Shown here: positions 26,360-34,277 of the stretch, in pieces | How the letters are laid out: every line of letters begins with the position of its first letter | Position numbering within the stretch: the stretch's first letter is position 1 | From: Thomasclavelia saccharogumia DSM 17460 | GTDB taxonomy: Bacteria; Bacillota_I; Bacilli_A; Erysipelotrichales; Coprobacillaceae | Reading direction: 5' to 3' | NCBI RefSeq assembly: GCF_000686665.1 | Contig: NZ_JMLH01000004.1 | Location: 1-64,000, forward strand | Length of the DNA: 64,000 nucleotides | Notes under the pieces: model-generated | Seen by the model: only the letters and a program-made list of their open reading frames with translations | Told to the model about the DNA's origin: nothing | Databases searched by the model: none | Translations under genes and position numbers: made by a program

Positions 26360-29300
26360 GTGAAAAGGACTAAAGTTTTAAAAAGATTTTTTTGTTTTAT
26401 GCTTAGTATTTTAGTTGTAACATTTCTTTTTCCAACTAAAATTAATGCAGTCCAAATTATTAATTGGGCTAGAATGGAAGGTGTTGTAGCAACTAGTGAT
26501 TGTGCTGATGGTGATTTGACACCAGATAAAGCTATTGATGGTGAAGTAACAGAAAGAAAATCAAGGTGGTCAAGTAAAAATATTTGGACAACTGATAATC
26601 CAGCTGAGTACAATCATACAGCTTGTCATGATCATTGGTTACAACTTGAATTTCCTGGTGAAGTAAATATTCATAGTGTTAAAATTTATTGGGAACTTAC
26701 TAATGCTGAGATTTATTCAATTGAGTCTTCATTAGATGGGGAAAATTGGGAAACAGTTAAACAATTTAATGAAACACCAGATGCAGTTCAAACAATTGAA
26801 TTTGATGAGGTTGTTTCTTTAAAATACCTTCGTCTTCATACTGAAAAAATGGATATTACAGATACCGTAAATCCAATTCATCCATATTATCAAAATGTTT
26901 CATTATATGAAATGGAAGTTTATGGTGAAGCACCAGCTACAAAAGAAATTAATTTATCGATGATGAAAAATGTAGTTGCAACTAGTGATTGTTCAACTGG
27001 AACATATGCGCCAGAATTAACAATTGATGGGGATGCATCATTTAAATCAAAGTGGTCTTCTGAAAATATTTGGACAACTGATAATCCAGCTGAGTACAAT
27101 CATACAGCTTGTCATGATCATTGGTTACAACTTGAATTTCCAGAAGTTGTTAAAGCTAATTCTGTAACTATACGATGGGAAAAAGCAAATGCAGAAATAT
27201 ATTATTTAGAATCTTCAATGGATGGCGAAAATTGGGAAACAATTAGAAAATTCACAGAAATGCCATCGCCTCTTCCAGAAGGAATTGATCCTGTCACTGC
27301 ACCAGAAACGCCAGTGAATCAAGAAATTATTTTTGAAAATACGATACAATTAAAATATATTCGTTTAAGAACAGAAAAAATAAATATCGATGGTGATGTT
27401 AATATTTATTATCCATATCATCAAAATATAGTTATTTATGAATTTGAGGTTTATGGTGATGATCCAGATTTTGAAATTAGCGCAGTTGCTGCTGATGTAG
27501 AAGCACCATATATTATCAATAATCCAGATGGAACAAGAAAATTATCTATGCCAGAAGTACCAGAAGGTTATGAAATCGAATTGATGGGTGCTGATTATGA
27601 ACAAGTTATTGGTGATGATGGAACTATTTATCAAACAATTGAAGATAAAACAATTACGCTTGGCTACGTTGTTAAAAAAGAGCATCGTAGTGTAGAAACG
27701 TCAGCTTTTGAAATTTTTGTACCAGCATCTGTTTCACCGTTGACTAATACCCCAAACGCTAAACCATTAGTATCACCAGAGTTAGCTGAGTGGCGAGGAA
27801 GTGTAGGAAATTTTGAAATAACTGAAAATTCGCAAATTATACTAGGTGATGATTGTCTTTATAAAACAGCTTTAGAATTTAGTAGTGATTATGAAGATAT
27901 TACAGGAAGAAAATTACCAATTATAAAAGGAAAAGAATCAGATGTTAAAAAAGGAGATTTTTATTTAAATATTTCTAATGAAAAAAATGGACTTGGTAAA
28001 GAAGGATATTTTTGTAAAATCACAAATAATGTTCATCTTTATGGAGAAGATTCAACAGGAGTTTATTGGGGAACAAGAAGTATTTTACAAATTCTTAAAC
28101 AAAATGGAACAAGTATTCCTCAAGGAGAAATTCGTGATTATCCAAAATATGAGATTCGTGGATTTGGAATTGATGTAGGACGTCAAACAATATCATTGAA
28201 TATGTTAAAGGAAATTGCAAAAACAATGTCTTGGTATAAGATGAATGATTTACATATTCATTTAAATGATAATGAAATTTTAGGTTATTCTGGGAAAGTT
28301 GATTCTGTAGAAAATGCATTAACTGCATATTCTGGGTTCCGTTTAGAATCAGATATTCAAAATAGCAAGGGTGTCAAATTAACGTCAGAAGATATGTATT
28401 ATACAAAAGAGGATTTTAAAAACTTTATTCAAGATTCACGTGGTATTGGTGTTAATATTGTTCCAGAAATTGATAGTCCTGCACATTCATTAGCATTTAC
28501 TAAAGTATTTCCTGAGTATGCATTTACTTCTGATCCATCACATGTAGATCAGATTGATTTAAGTATACCTGGTGCTGTTGATTTAATGAAATCACTTTAT
28601 AGTGAATATATCGATGGTGATGATCCAGTATTTGATAATGAGACAACTGTTCATATTGGAATGGATGAATATTTTGGAAATGGCGAACATTATCGCCAAT
28701 ATGGAAATACTTTAATTGATTTACTGGGTCAAAGAACAGTGCGTACATGGGGAAGTTTGAGTTATATTAAAGGTGCGACAAAAATAAATCCTGAAAATGT
28801 TCAAATGAATATTTGGCATACTATGTGGGCAAAACCAAATGCAATGTATGATTTGGGTTATGGACTAATTAATTCACAAAATGGAAAACTATATATTATT
28901 CCTGGTGGTGGCTGGGATTATCTAGATGATGAAAGAATTTATAATGAATGGACGCCTAATATTTTTGTTGACTCACAAAATAGTAATATTACTTATGAAA
29001 TACCTTCATATTCTAAACAAATGTTAGGTGGGTCATATACGATGTGGCATGATATGAGTGGTAATATAGATTTTGGTTTATCAGAATATGATTCTTTTGA
29101 TAGATTTGTAAAGCCACTTGCTGTTATTTGTGAAAAGTTATGGTCAGAGGGTCAAGATAAGACTTATGATGAAATAAAAAGTTTGTCAGAAATATTAGGG
29201 CTTGCACCAAATAGTAACCCTTATAATACAGTAACTTCAAAAACATTTACAAAACTTCAATATGATTTTGAGGATTTTGATTGTAAAGATAGTTCTGGAA

Positions 29301-30784
29301 ATGACTATAATGCTATTACAAATAACGCAGAAATTGTAGCAGGAAAAAGAGGAAATGCTTTAGATCTTACAGGAAATAAAACTGTAACAACTCCTCTTAA
29401 TACAATTGGTCCAGATAGTTTGATTTCGTTCTGGGTTAAACGTAATGAAAATTCAAGTGATAATGAACAGATTTTATTTGAAACAACAACACCATATGGA
29501 AAAGAAAATTCAAATGAAAAATTCCATGAATATCAATTTAAAGCCGTACAAAAAGATACTGGTAAAGTTGGATTCTCTCGAGAATATTATGATTATTCAT
29601 TTGATTATACGCTCCCAAAAGGAGAATGGGTTTACTTAACAGTTGAATGTATTCAAAATATGACAAAATTATATGTTAATGGGGAATTAGTTGATACTTT
29701 AGGTAATAATAGTACACAAGAAACATATGCAACATTTTCATTTCCACTACATCAAATAGGCTCTAAAACAAAAGGATTTGAAGGAATGATTGACAAGTTA
29801 ACTGTAACTGATGGCACATCACCAAAAGTTGCAGATACAACGCATCTTAGTGTAAAGCTACAAGAAGCAAAGGCTATTCAGCCAGATAATTATAGCGTAG
29901 ATAGTTTTAATAATCTGCAATCAGTAATTGTAAATGCAGAAAAGGTATTAAATGATAATGCTGTTGATATTTTACAAAGTGACATAGATACACAAATTGA
30001 AATGTTAGAAAAAGCTATTGAAGGTTTGGTTGAAAAAGTTGATGAAACAAATAAATCAGCTTTACAAATTGCTATTGAAATGGCTGAAAATGCGGATCTA
30101 GAAAAAGTTGTACCAGCAGTTGTAGAAGAATTCAATGAAGCGCTTGCAAATGCTAAAACAGTATATGATGATGTTAAGGCAACGCAAGAAGAAGTAGATA
30201 ATGCTTTTGATCGACTAGCTAATGTAATGCATATGTTACAGTTCTTCAAAGGTGATAAAACAGCTTTACAAAAACTGGTAGATCAAATTAATGGTTTAGA
30301 AACAAGTAAATATATTGAATCAACATGGAATGCTATGGTACCAGCATTAGATAGAGCAAATGATGTTTTAGCTAATGTTAATGCTATGCAAGAAGAAGTA
30401 GATGAAGTATATACAGAATTAGTAAAAGCGTTCTTGGATTTAAGATTAAAACCAAATAAAGACTTATTACAAGAGTTGATTAATAAAGCAAATGGATTAA
30501 ATGCTGCAAGTTATAGTGCTAAGACATGGGATGTCGTAGCTAATGCATTAGAAGAAGCAGTTAATGTCTTAAATGATAGTGAAGCCAGTCAAGTACAAGT
30601 AGACAATGCTAAAGATGTTTTAACAAAGGCCATCGCTGGATTACAGACGGTAAATACTGTAAAATCAAGTGATACGACAACAAGTGTTAAAACTGGGGAT
30701 AATGGATTAATTGGAATATTTGCTAGTTTATCTATTTTGAGTTTTGCTGGCTTAAGTTTATTAAGAAGAAAAGAGCAATATTAA
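26360..30784 (+). CDS. Secreted multidomain beta-N-acetylhexosaminidase (GH20)
   Basis: Surface glycosidase of 1474 residues that would release GlcNAc/GalNAc from host or dietary glycans. Order: signal peptide 1-30; two F5/8-type-C (CBM32) domains, about 32-190 and 197-369; GH20 N-terminal domain 455-590; GH20 barrel 591-937 with the catalytic Asp769-Glu770 pair in HIGMDEYFGNG; a LamG-like domain 964-1155; three or four FIVAR repeats 1161-1431; then KTGDN near 1444, a membrane helix and RRK. The end resembles a sortase signal without the leading Leu-Pro. The GTG at 26360 (GGAGA eight bases before) gives a clean signal peptide; an ATG at 26297 has a ribosome site only one base away. Expression is likely gated by the RAT/terminator leader. 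Confidence 0.9.
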   Translation: MKRTKVLKRFFCFMLSILVVTFLFPTKINAVQIINWARMEGVVATSDCADGDLTPDKAIDGEVTERKSRWSSKNIWTTDNPAEYNHTACHDHWLQLEFPGEVNIHSVKIYWELTNAEIYSIESSLDGENWETVKQFNETPDAVQTIEFDEVVSLKYLRLHTEKMDITDTVNPIHPYYQNVSLYEMEVYGEAPATKEINLSMMKNVVATSDCSTGTYAPELTIDGDASFKSKWSSENIWTTDNPAEYNHTACHDHWLQLEFPEVVKANSVTIRWEKANAEIYYLESSMDGENWETIRKFTEMPSPLPEGIDPVTAPETPVNQEIIFENTIQLKYIRLRTEKINIDGDVNIYYPYHQNIVIYEFEVYGDDPDFEISAVAADVEAPYIINNPDGTRKLSMPEVPEGYEIELMGADYEQVIGDDGTIYQTIEDKTITLGYVVKKEHRSVETSAFEIFVPASVSPLTNTPNAKPLVSPELAEWRGSVGNFEITENSQIILGDDCLYKTALEFSSDYEDITGRKLPIIKGKESDVKKGDFYLNISNEKNGLGKEGYFCKITNNVHLYGEDSTGVYWGTRSILQILKQNGTSIPQGEIRDYPKYEIRGFGIDVGRQTISLNMLKEIAKTMSWYKMNDLHIHLNDNEILGYSGKVDSVENALTAYSGFRLESDIQNSKGVKLTSEDMYYTKEDFKNFIQDSRGIGVNIVPEIDSPAHSLAFTKVFPEYAFTSDPSHVDQIDLSIPGAVDLMKSLYSEYIDGDDPVFDNETTVHIGMDEYFGNGEHYRQYGNTLIDLLGQRTVRTWGSLSYIKGATKINPENVQMNIWHTMWAKPNAMYDLGYGLINSQNGKLYIIPGGGWDYLDDERIYNEWTPNIFVDSQNSNITYEIPSYSKQMLGGSYTMWHDMSGNIDFGLSEYDSFDRFVKPLAVICEKLWSEGQDKTYDEIKSLSEILGLAPNSNPYNTVTSKTFTKLQYDFEDFDCKDSSGNDYNAITNNAEIVAGKRGNALDLTGNKTVTTPLNTIGPDSLISFWVKRNENSSDNEQILFETTTPYGKENSNEKFHEYQFKAVQKDTGKVGFSREYYDYSFDYTLPKGEWVYLTVECIQNMTKLYVNGELVDTLGNNSTQETYATFSFPLHQIGSKTKGFEGMIDKLTVTDGTSPKVADTTHLSVKLQEAKAIQPDNYSVDSFNNLQSVIVNAEKVLNDNAVDILQSDIDTQIEMLEKAIEGLVEKVDETNKSALQIAIEMAENADLEKVVPAVVEEFNEALANAKTVYDDVKATQEEVDNAFDRLANVMHMLQFFKGDKTALQKLVDQINGLETSKYIESTWNAMVPALDRANDVLANVNAMQEEVDEVYTELVKAFLDLRLKPNKDLLQELINKANGLNAASYSAKTWDVVANALEEAVNVLNDSEASQVQVDNAKDVLTKAIAGLQTVNTVKSSDTTTSVKTGDNGLIGIFASLSILSFAGLSLLRRKEQY
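26577..27141 (+). repeat. 79-bp perfect duplication inside the two CBM32 domains
   Basis: Bases 26577-26655 and 27063-27141 are identical (spacing 486 bp), both encoding a segment that includes WTTDNPAEYNHTACHDHW. The rest of the two domains is clearly diverged, so the identity points to recent gene conversion or strong constraint on this ligand-binding loop. Confidence 0.85.
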
Positions 30785-30803
30785 ATTTAAGATTTTATTA
30801 GTA

Positions 30804-30838
30804 AAATCGTGAGGCTTAATAACCTCACGATTTTTTAA
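30804..30838 (+). terminator. Terminator of the hexosaminidase gene
   Basis: AAATCGTGAGG (30804-30814) pairs with CCTCACGATTT (30823-30833), followed by T. The group II intron begins a few bases later. Confidence 0.85.
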
Positions 30839-30840
30839 GT

Positions 30841-31414
30841 GTGCCACGCATGGCATAAGACTAGATGGTGAAAGTCCATTGTGGGGGTTTCGTACTACCA
30901 ACCACTAGCCAAAGATAAGGTATCCATCGTAAGATGCGAACGGGAGGAAGTTGGAGGCAAAGTCCTGACCCAAGGAATACGAACTATTTTAGGCATATGC
31001 TTACTGGATAAGGCTACTTAACAAACTAAAGTCCAATAGTACGATGGAGTAAGTGGTGTAAAGATAGTGGGTGCGTGGAATGAAAGTATTATGTCTTACT
31101 GTGGGAGGTCCTAGGAACATGATGAAAACGTAGTCATGGTGGAAACTGATAAGAACAAGATACAGAAACCTACAGAAATTAGATATCAACAAAAACAAGG
31201 TATGGGAATGGGCAAATACAAGAAAAAGCTACTGGAGAATATCCAATAGCTTCATACTCGCTAGAACACTAACCAATGATAGATTAAAATCATGGGGATA
31301 TATAAGTGCTTTAGACTATTACAATTCTATAAACTTATGAAACACCGTATAGGGAACCCTACGTATGGTGTCGTGAAAGGGGCGAAAGATTTTAATTCTT
31401 AGCCTCTATTCTAT
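30841..31414 (+). mobile_element. ORF-deleted group II intron
   Basis: The 5' end GTGCCACGCATGG with CTAGATGGTGAAAGTCCA about 20 nt later is the domain I start typical of bacterial group II introns. Near the 3' end, 31339-31415 holds a domain V/VI-like stem: ACACCGTATAGGGAACCC pairing with CTACGTATGGTGTCG, then GGGGC...GCCTC. Between them only the C-terminal end of the maturase survives. Total about 570 bp against 1.8-2.5 kb for intact introns. It lies directly behind a transcription terminator and the surviving protein end lacks an endonuclease domain, both consistent with bacterial class C; class is not certain. Exact boundaries need alignment. Confidence 0.75.
31134..31340 (+). pseudogene. 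ltrA: C-terminal fragment of group II intron reverse transcriptase/maturase
   Basis: The frame from 31134 to TGA 31338 reads IRTRYRNLQKL, then VWEWANTRKSYWRISNSF and ILARTLTNDRLKSWGY, the domain X/C-terminal region of intron-encoded maturases (RKxYWRxAxSPIL...TLTN). The catalytic reverse transcriptase domain with YADD is absent from the window. It has no start or ribosome site and is not expected to be expressed as a protein. Confidence 0.75.
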
Positions 31415-31544
31415 TATTATTATTTGTTTTATATTTTGCTTTAATGACTAAATAACTTGATGTAGGCAATGATTTGTAGTATTATTTCAATTGTATACAT
31501 TTTTGTATATAATTTAGAAAAAGGGGGAGTCTACTTTTTAGTAG
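31415..31544. other. Junction between intron and tnpB remnant
   Basis: AT-rich, no gene. A perfect -10 (TATAAT at 31508-31513) without a convincing -35 could drive folT across the tnpB remnant. Confidence 0.35.
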
Positions 31545-31619
31545 CAATCGCATGTACGGTCATTGATCGGAATTAACGCCTGTGGACTAGAAATGAGGAT
31601 GAAGCAGGAAAGATTGTAA
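31545..31619 (+). pseudogene. tnpB: Last codons of an IS605-type tnpB (orfB)
   Basis: The frame 31545-31619 encodes SHVRSLIGINACGLEMRMKQ followed by ERL and a stop. The pattern GI-x-ACG...MKQE-x is the characteristic C-terminal end of IS200/IS605 and IS607 TnpB proteins. Everything upstream, including the RuvC and zinc-finger parts, is missing. The same DNA would form the 3' part of an omega-RNA in a living element. It ends 18 bp before the folT start. Confidence 0.55.
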
Positions 31620-31637
31620 ATAAGTAGCAATCAGATT

Positions 31638-32441
31638 ATGATTCAGATTATTTGCGGATTTATTTTAGTTTTGATCGGTATATTAGTATTTTGGAAATAT
31701 CCGATTAAAAGTGACACTAAGTCACTTACGCTGGCGGCCTTATTTATTGTATTGGCAGCTGTATTAAAAAGATTATCAATTATGATACCGTTATTTGGTT
31801 TTGAGAGTTTAAAAATCTCTATTGAAGTTATTCCAATGCTGTTAGCGGGAATAATGTTAGCACCTGGTTATTGTTATATTATTGGAATTGCGGTAGATTT
31901 AGTTGGTTTAATTGTAACACCAACAGGTTTTCCATTCTTAGGATTTACACTAAGTGCTGTACTGCAAACGTTGATACCATCAATGGTGGTAGTAACTGTA
32001 AAAGAAAATCATACGCATCATTTAGAGAAAATTATTCAAGTGATTTTAGTATTTTTAGCACTTGGGGCATGCAGTTATGTTTTTAGCTTGGATCAGGTAA
32101 CTATTTCTAAGAATGTTATAAATATTACACTTAACTATAAAATTATTATTAGTGTTATTTGTATTGTGATGATAAGTGTTTTATTTATAGTAATGTATTA
32201 TTATAAAAGAAAGTTAAATGAATCAGACTATCATTTGTTTAATTTATGGCTTATTTCTGTGGTACTTGTTGAGATGGTAATTACATTTTGTTTAACGCCA
32301 TACTGGCTGCAAGTGATGTATGGGATCCCGTTTACACTATCTTTGTTTATTCGCGTGATCAAAGAGTGTATTATGATTCCGGTTGATATTATTTTAGGAT
32401 ATAGTGTTTTAAGAGTATTGAAACGTTTTAGAGTCTTTTAA
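31638..32441 (+). CDS. folT: ECF transporter S component, folate family (FolT-like)
   Basis: Membrane substrate-binding subunit of an energy-coupling-factor vitamin transporter, 267 residues. Family marks are LTLAALFIVLAAVLK near residue 30, PLFGFESLKISIEVIPML, GIMLAPGYCYIIGIAVDLVG, the Pro-rich VTPTGFPFLGFTLSAVLQTL, and a C-terminal MIPVDIILGYSVLRVL. It would dock to a shared EcfAAT module encoded elsewhere. Folate fits best; the call rests on overall resemblance. The ATG has no recognisable ribosome site, and a tnpB remnant sits directly before it, so the native leader may have been replaced. A terminator overlaps the stop. Confidence 0.75.
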   Translation: MIQIICGFILVLIGILVFWKYPIKSDTKSLTLAALFIVLAAVLKRLSIMIPLFGFESLKISIEVIPMLLAGIMLAPGYCYIIGIAVDLVGLIVTPTGFPFLGFTLSAVLQTLIPSMVVVTVKENHTHHLEKIIQVILVFLALGACSYVFSLDQVTISKNVINITLNYKIIISVICIVMISVLFIVMYYYKRKLNESDYHLFNLWLISVVLVEMVITFCLTPYWLQVMYGIPFTLSLFIRVIKECIMIPVDIILGYSVLRVLKRFRVF

Positions 32442-32457
32442 TTAAGACTCTTTTTTG
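32430..32457 (+). terminator. Terminator of folT
   Basis: AGAGTCTT (32430-32437) pairs with AAGACTCT (32444-32451), followed by six T. The stem includes the final codons. Confidence 0.85.
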
Positions 32458-32501
32458 TTTATTTCTAGAAAAATTGGAAAAAATATTGTGAGGTGAAATT
32501 A

Positions 32502-32945
32502 ATGAATACATCTAAATATAATCAGATTGCTGAAGATTTAAAGCCCCAAAAGTATGTAGGAAAGCATTGCTTAAGTGCTTTTATTTATGGAGGAATAATT
32601 GGAATTATTGGTCAAGGTTTATTAGAATTTTATATGATGATTTTTGATATTAATGAAAAAGAAGCAACACCGATGATGATTATTACAATTGTTTTAATAG
32701 CTGCTATTTTAACAGGATTAGGTATTTATGATCGTTTAGGTAAAAAAGCGGGAGCAGGAACCTTTATTCCAATTACTGGCTTTGCTAATAGTATGACATC
32801 AAGTGCTTTAGAAGCAAAAAGTGAAGGACTGGTAACTGGAATTGGGGCTAATATGTTCAAATTGGGTGGAACGGTAATAACATTTGGAATTGTGGCATCA
32901 TTTTTTTTAGGAGGAATCCGTTATGTCATCAGTCTTATCTGGTAG
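32502..32945 (+). CDS. spoVAC: Stage V sporulation protein AC
   Basis: Four-helix membrane protein of 147 residues in the channel that moves dipicolinic acid into the forespore and out during germination; characterised SpoVAC is mechanosensitive. Marks: IPITGFANSMTSSALEAKSEG and GANMFKLGGTVITFGIVASF. ATG 32502 is chosen because GAGGTG precedes it. It opens the operon spoVAC-AD-AE-AF and overlaps spoVAD by 23 bp. Expression in the forespore (sigma-G) is expected from the family; I cannot pick a sigma-G promoter with confidence. Confidence 0.93.
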   Translation: MNTSKYNQIAEDLKPQKYVGKHCLSAFIYGGIIGIIGQGLLEFYMMIFDINEKEATPMMIITIVLIAAILTGLGIYDRLGKKAGAGTFIPITGFANSMTSSALEAKSEGLVTGIGANMFKLGGTVITFGIVASFFLGGIRYVISLIW

Positions 32946-33927
32946 TTCAATGACCTTAAAGAATGTTTATATTCGTTCGATTGGTACTACTTGTGGTATT
33001 GATGAATTTAATGGTCCTTTAGGTGATTATTTTGATCGGCATTATCCTGATTTTCATTTTGGAAATGATTCTTATGAACAAGCAGAAATTGCAATGTTGC
33101 AAGATGCTATAAGTATCGCTTTAAAAAAAGGAAAGTTGAAAAAAGAAGATATTAATGTATATTTAGGTGGTGATTTAAATAATCAAGTTACAGCTAGTAA
33201 TTATACAGCTAAGGATTTTCAAAGGCCTTTTATGGCAATGTATGGAGCCTGTGCTACGATGGGGTTAGTTGTAAATACGGCATCAATGTTAATTGAAAAT
33301 CATAGTTTCCATAATGCTAATTGTTTTGTTTGCAGCCATAATGCAACTGCAGAAAGACAATTTCGTTATCCAGTTGAATATGGAGTTCAACGCAAAGAAA
33401 CAATGACAACTACGGCTACAGGAGCTGTGAGTGTCATTCTTGATAATAATCCTAGTTCAATTAGAGTTGAAGCTTTGACGATTGGTCGGGTCATTGATCT
33501 AGATCAAAGTGATCCTAATGATATGGGAAGAGCAATGGCACCAGCTGCTTTTGATACTTTATGTAATCATTTAACTGATTTAAATCGTCAAGCTAATTAT
33601 TATGATTTAATCGTTACTGGAGATCTATCTAATTATGGTAAGACGATTATGAAAGAGTTAATGAAAGAAAATCATATTAGCTATAAAGAATATGATGATT
33701 GCGGCAGTCTTTTGTATAGCAGTGATCAGGATGTTAACCAAGGTGGTAGTGGGCCATCATGTAGTGCTTTGGTTACATTTGGATATTTATATCAAAAAAT
33801 GTTAAAGCATAAGTATAAACGCATTCTTGTTATTACTACAGGAGCCTTATTATCACCAGTAATGACTAATCAAAAACAAAGTATTCCTTGTATTGGCCAT
33901 GCTTTTAGTTTGGAGGTCGTAGAATAA
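32923..33927 (+). CDS. spoVAD: Stage V sporulation protein AD
   Basis: Soluble, thiolase-fold protein of 334 residues that binds dipicolinic acid and sits on the forespore inner membrane. Recognised by VYIRSIGTTCGIDEFNGPLG, YGACATMGLVVNTASMLIE, and DVNQGGSGPSCSALVTFGY. The catalytic thiolase Cys-His-His set is not expected to act. It overlaps both neighbours (23 bp with AC, stop/start contact with AE), so synthesis is coupled. Confidence 0.93.
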   Translation: MSSVLSGSSMTLKNVYIRSIGTTCGIDEFNGPLGDYFDRHYPDFHFGNDSYEQAEIAMLQDAISIALKKGKLKKEDINVYLGGDLNNQVTASNYTAKDFQRPFMAMYGACATMGLVVNTASMLIENHSFHNANCFVCSHNATAERQFRYPVEYGVQRKETMTTTATGAVSVILDNNPSSIRVEALTIGRVIDLDQSDPNDMGRAMAPAAFDTLCNHLTDLNRQANYYDLIVTGDLSNYGKTIMKELMKENHISYKEYDDCGSLLYSSDQDVNQGGSGPSCSALVTFGYLYQKMLKHKYKRILVITTGALLSPVMTNQKQSIPCIGHAFSLEVVE

Positions 33928-34277
33928 TGAATTATCTTTTAGCATTTATTTTTTGTGGCTTAGTTTGTGTAGTGGCTCAACTTATTTATGAGTATACTAA
34001 ACTAACTCCTGGTCACATTACAAGTATGTTCGTGGTTATTGGAGCTTTTTTAGATTTATTTCACATTTACGATAAACTAGTTGAAATTTTTCATGCTGGA
34101 GCATTGCTTCCTATCACTAGTTTTGGACACTCATTAATGCATGGAGCATTAGCAGCAACAAAAGAATACGGTTTTTTTGGTCTTGCGTTAGGTATTTTTG
34201 ACTTAACTGCAGCTGGAATCAGCAGTGCTATATTATTTGCTTTTTTAGTTGCTGTGTGTACTAAACCAAAATCATAA
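33927..34277 (+). CDS. spoVAE: Stage V sporulation protein AE (AEb type)
   Basis: Membrane protein of 116 residues with four predicted helices, homologous to SpoVAC: ITSFGHSLMHGALAATKEYG corresponds to the AC motif ITGFANSMTSSALEAKSEG, and GIFDLTAAGISSAILFAFL to its last helix. Works with AC and AD in dipicolinate transport. Start overlaps the spoVAD stop by one base and its stop overlaps the spoVAF start. Confidence 0.92.
   Translation: MNYLLAFIFCGLVCVVAQLIYEYTKLTPGHITSMFVVIGAFLDLFHIYDKLVEIFHAGALLPITSFGHSLMHGALAATKEYGFFGLALGIFDLTAAGISSAILFAFLVAVCTKPKS

Noticed and set aside
29890-30249. 119-residue minus-strand frame rich in Ser/Thr
   Set aside because: Antisense to the FIVAR region of the hexosaminidase; arises from its repetitive Ala/Glu codons.
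31500-31637. Possible THF riboswitch upstream of the folate transporter
   Set aside because: The element reads as the C-terminal codons of TnpB (GINACG...MKQE) with a stop, and the THF-riboswitch core segments could not be matched.
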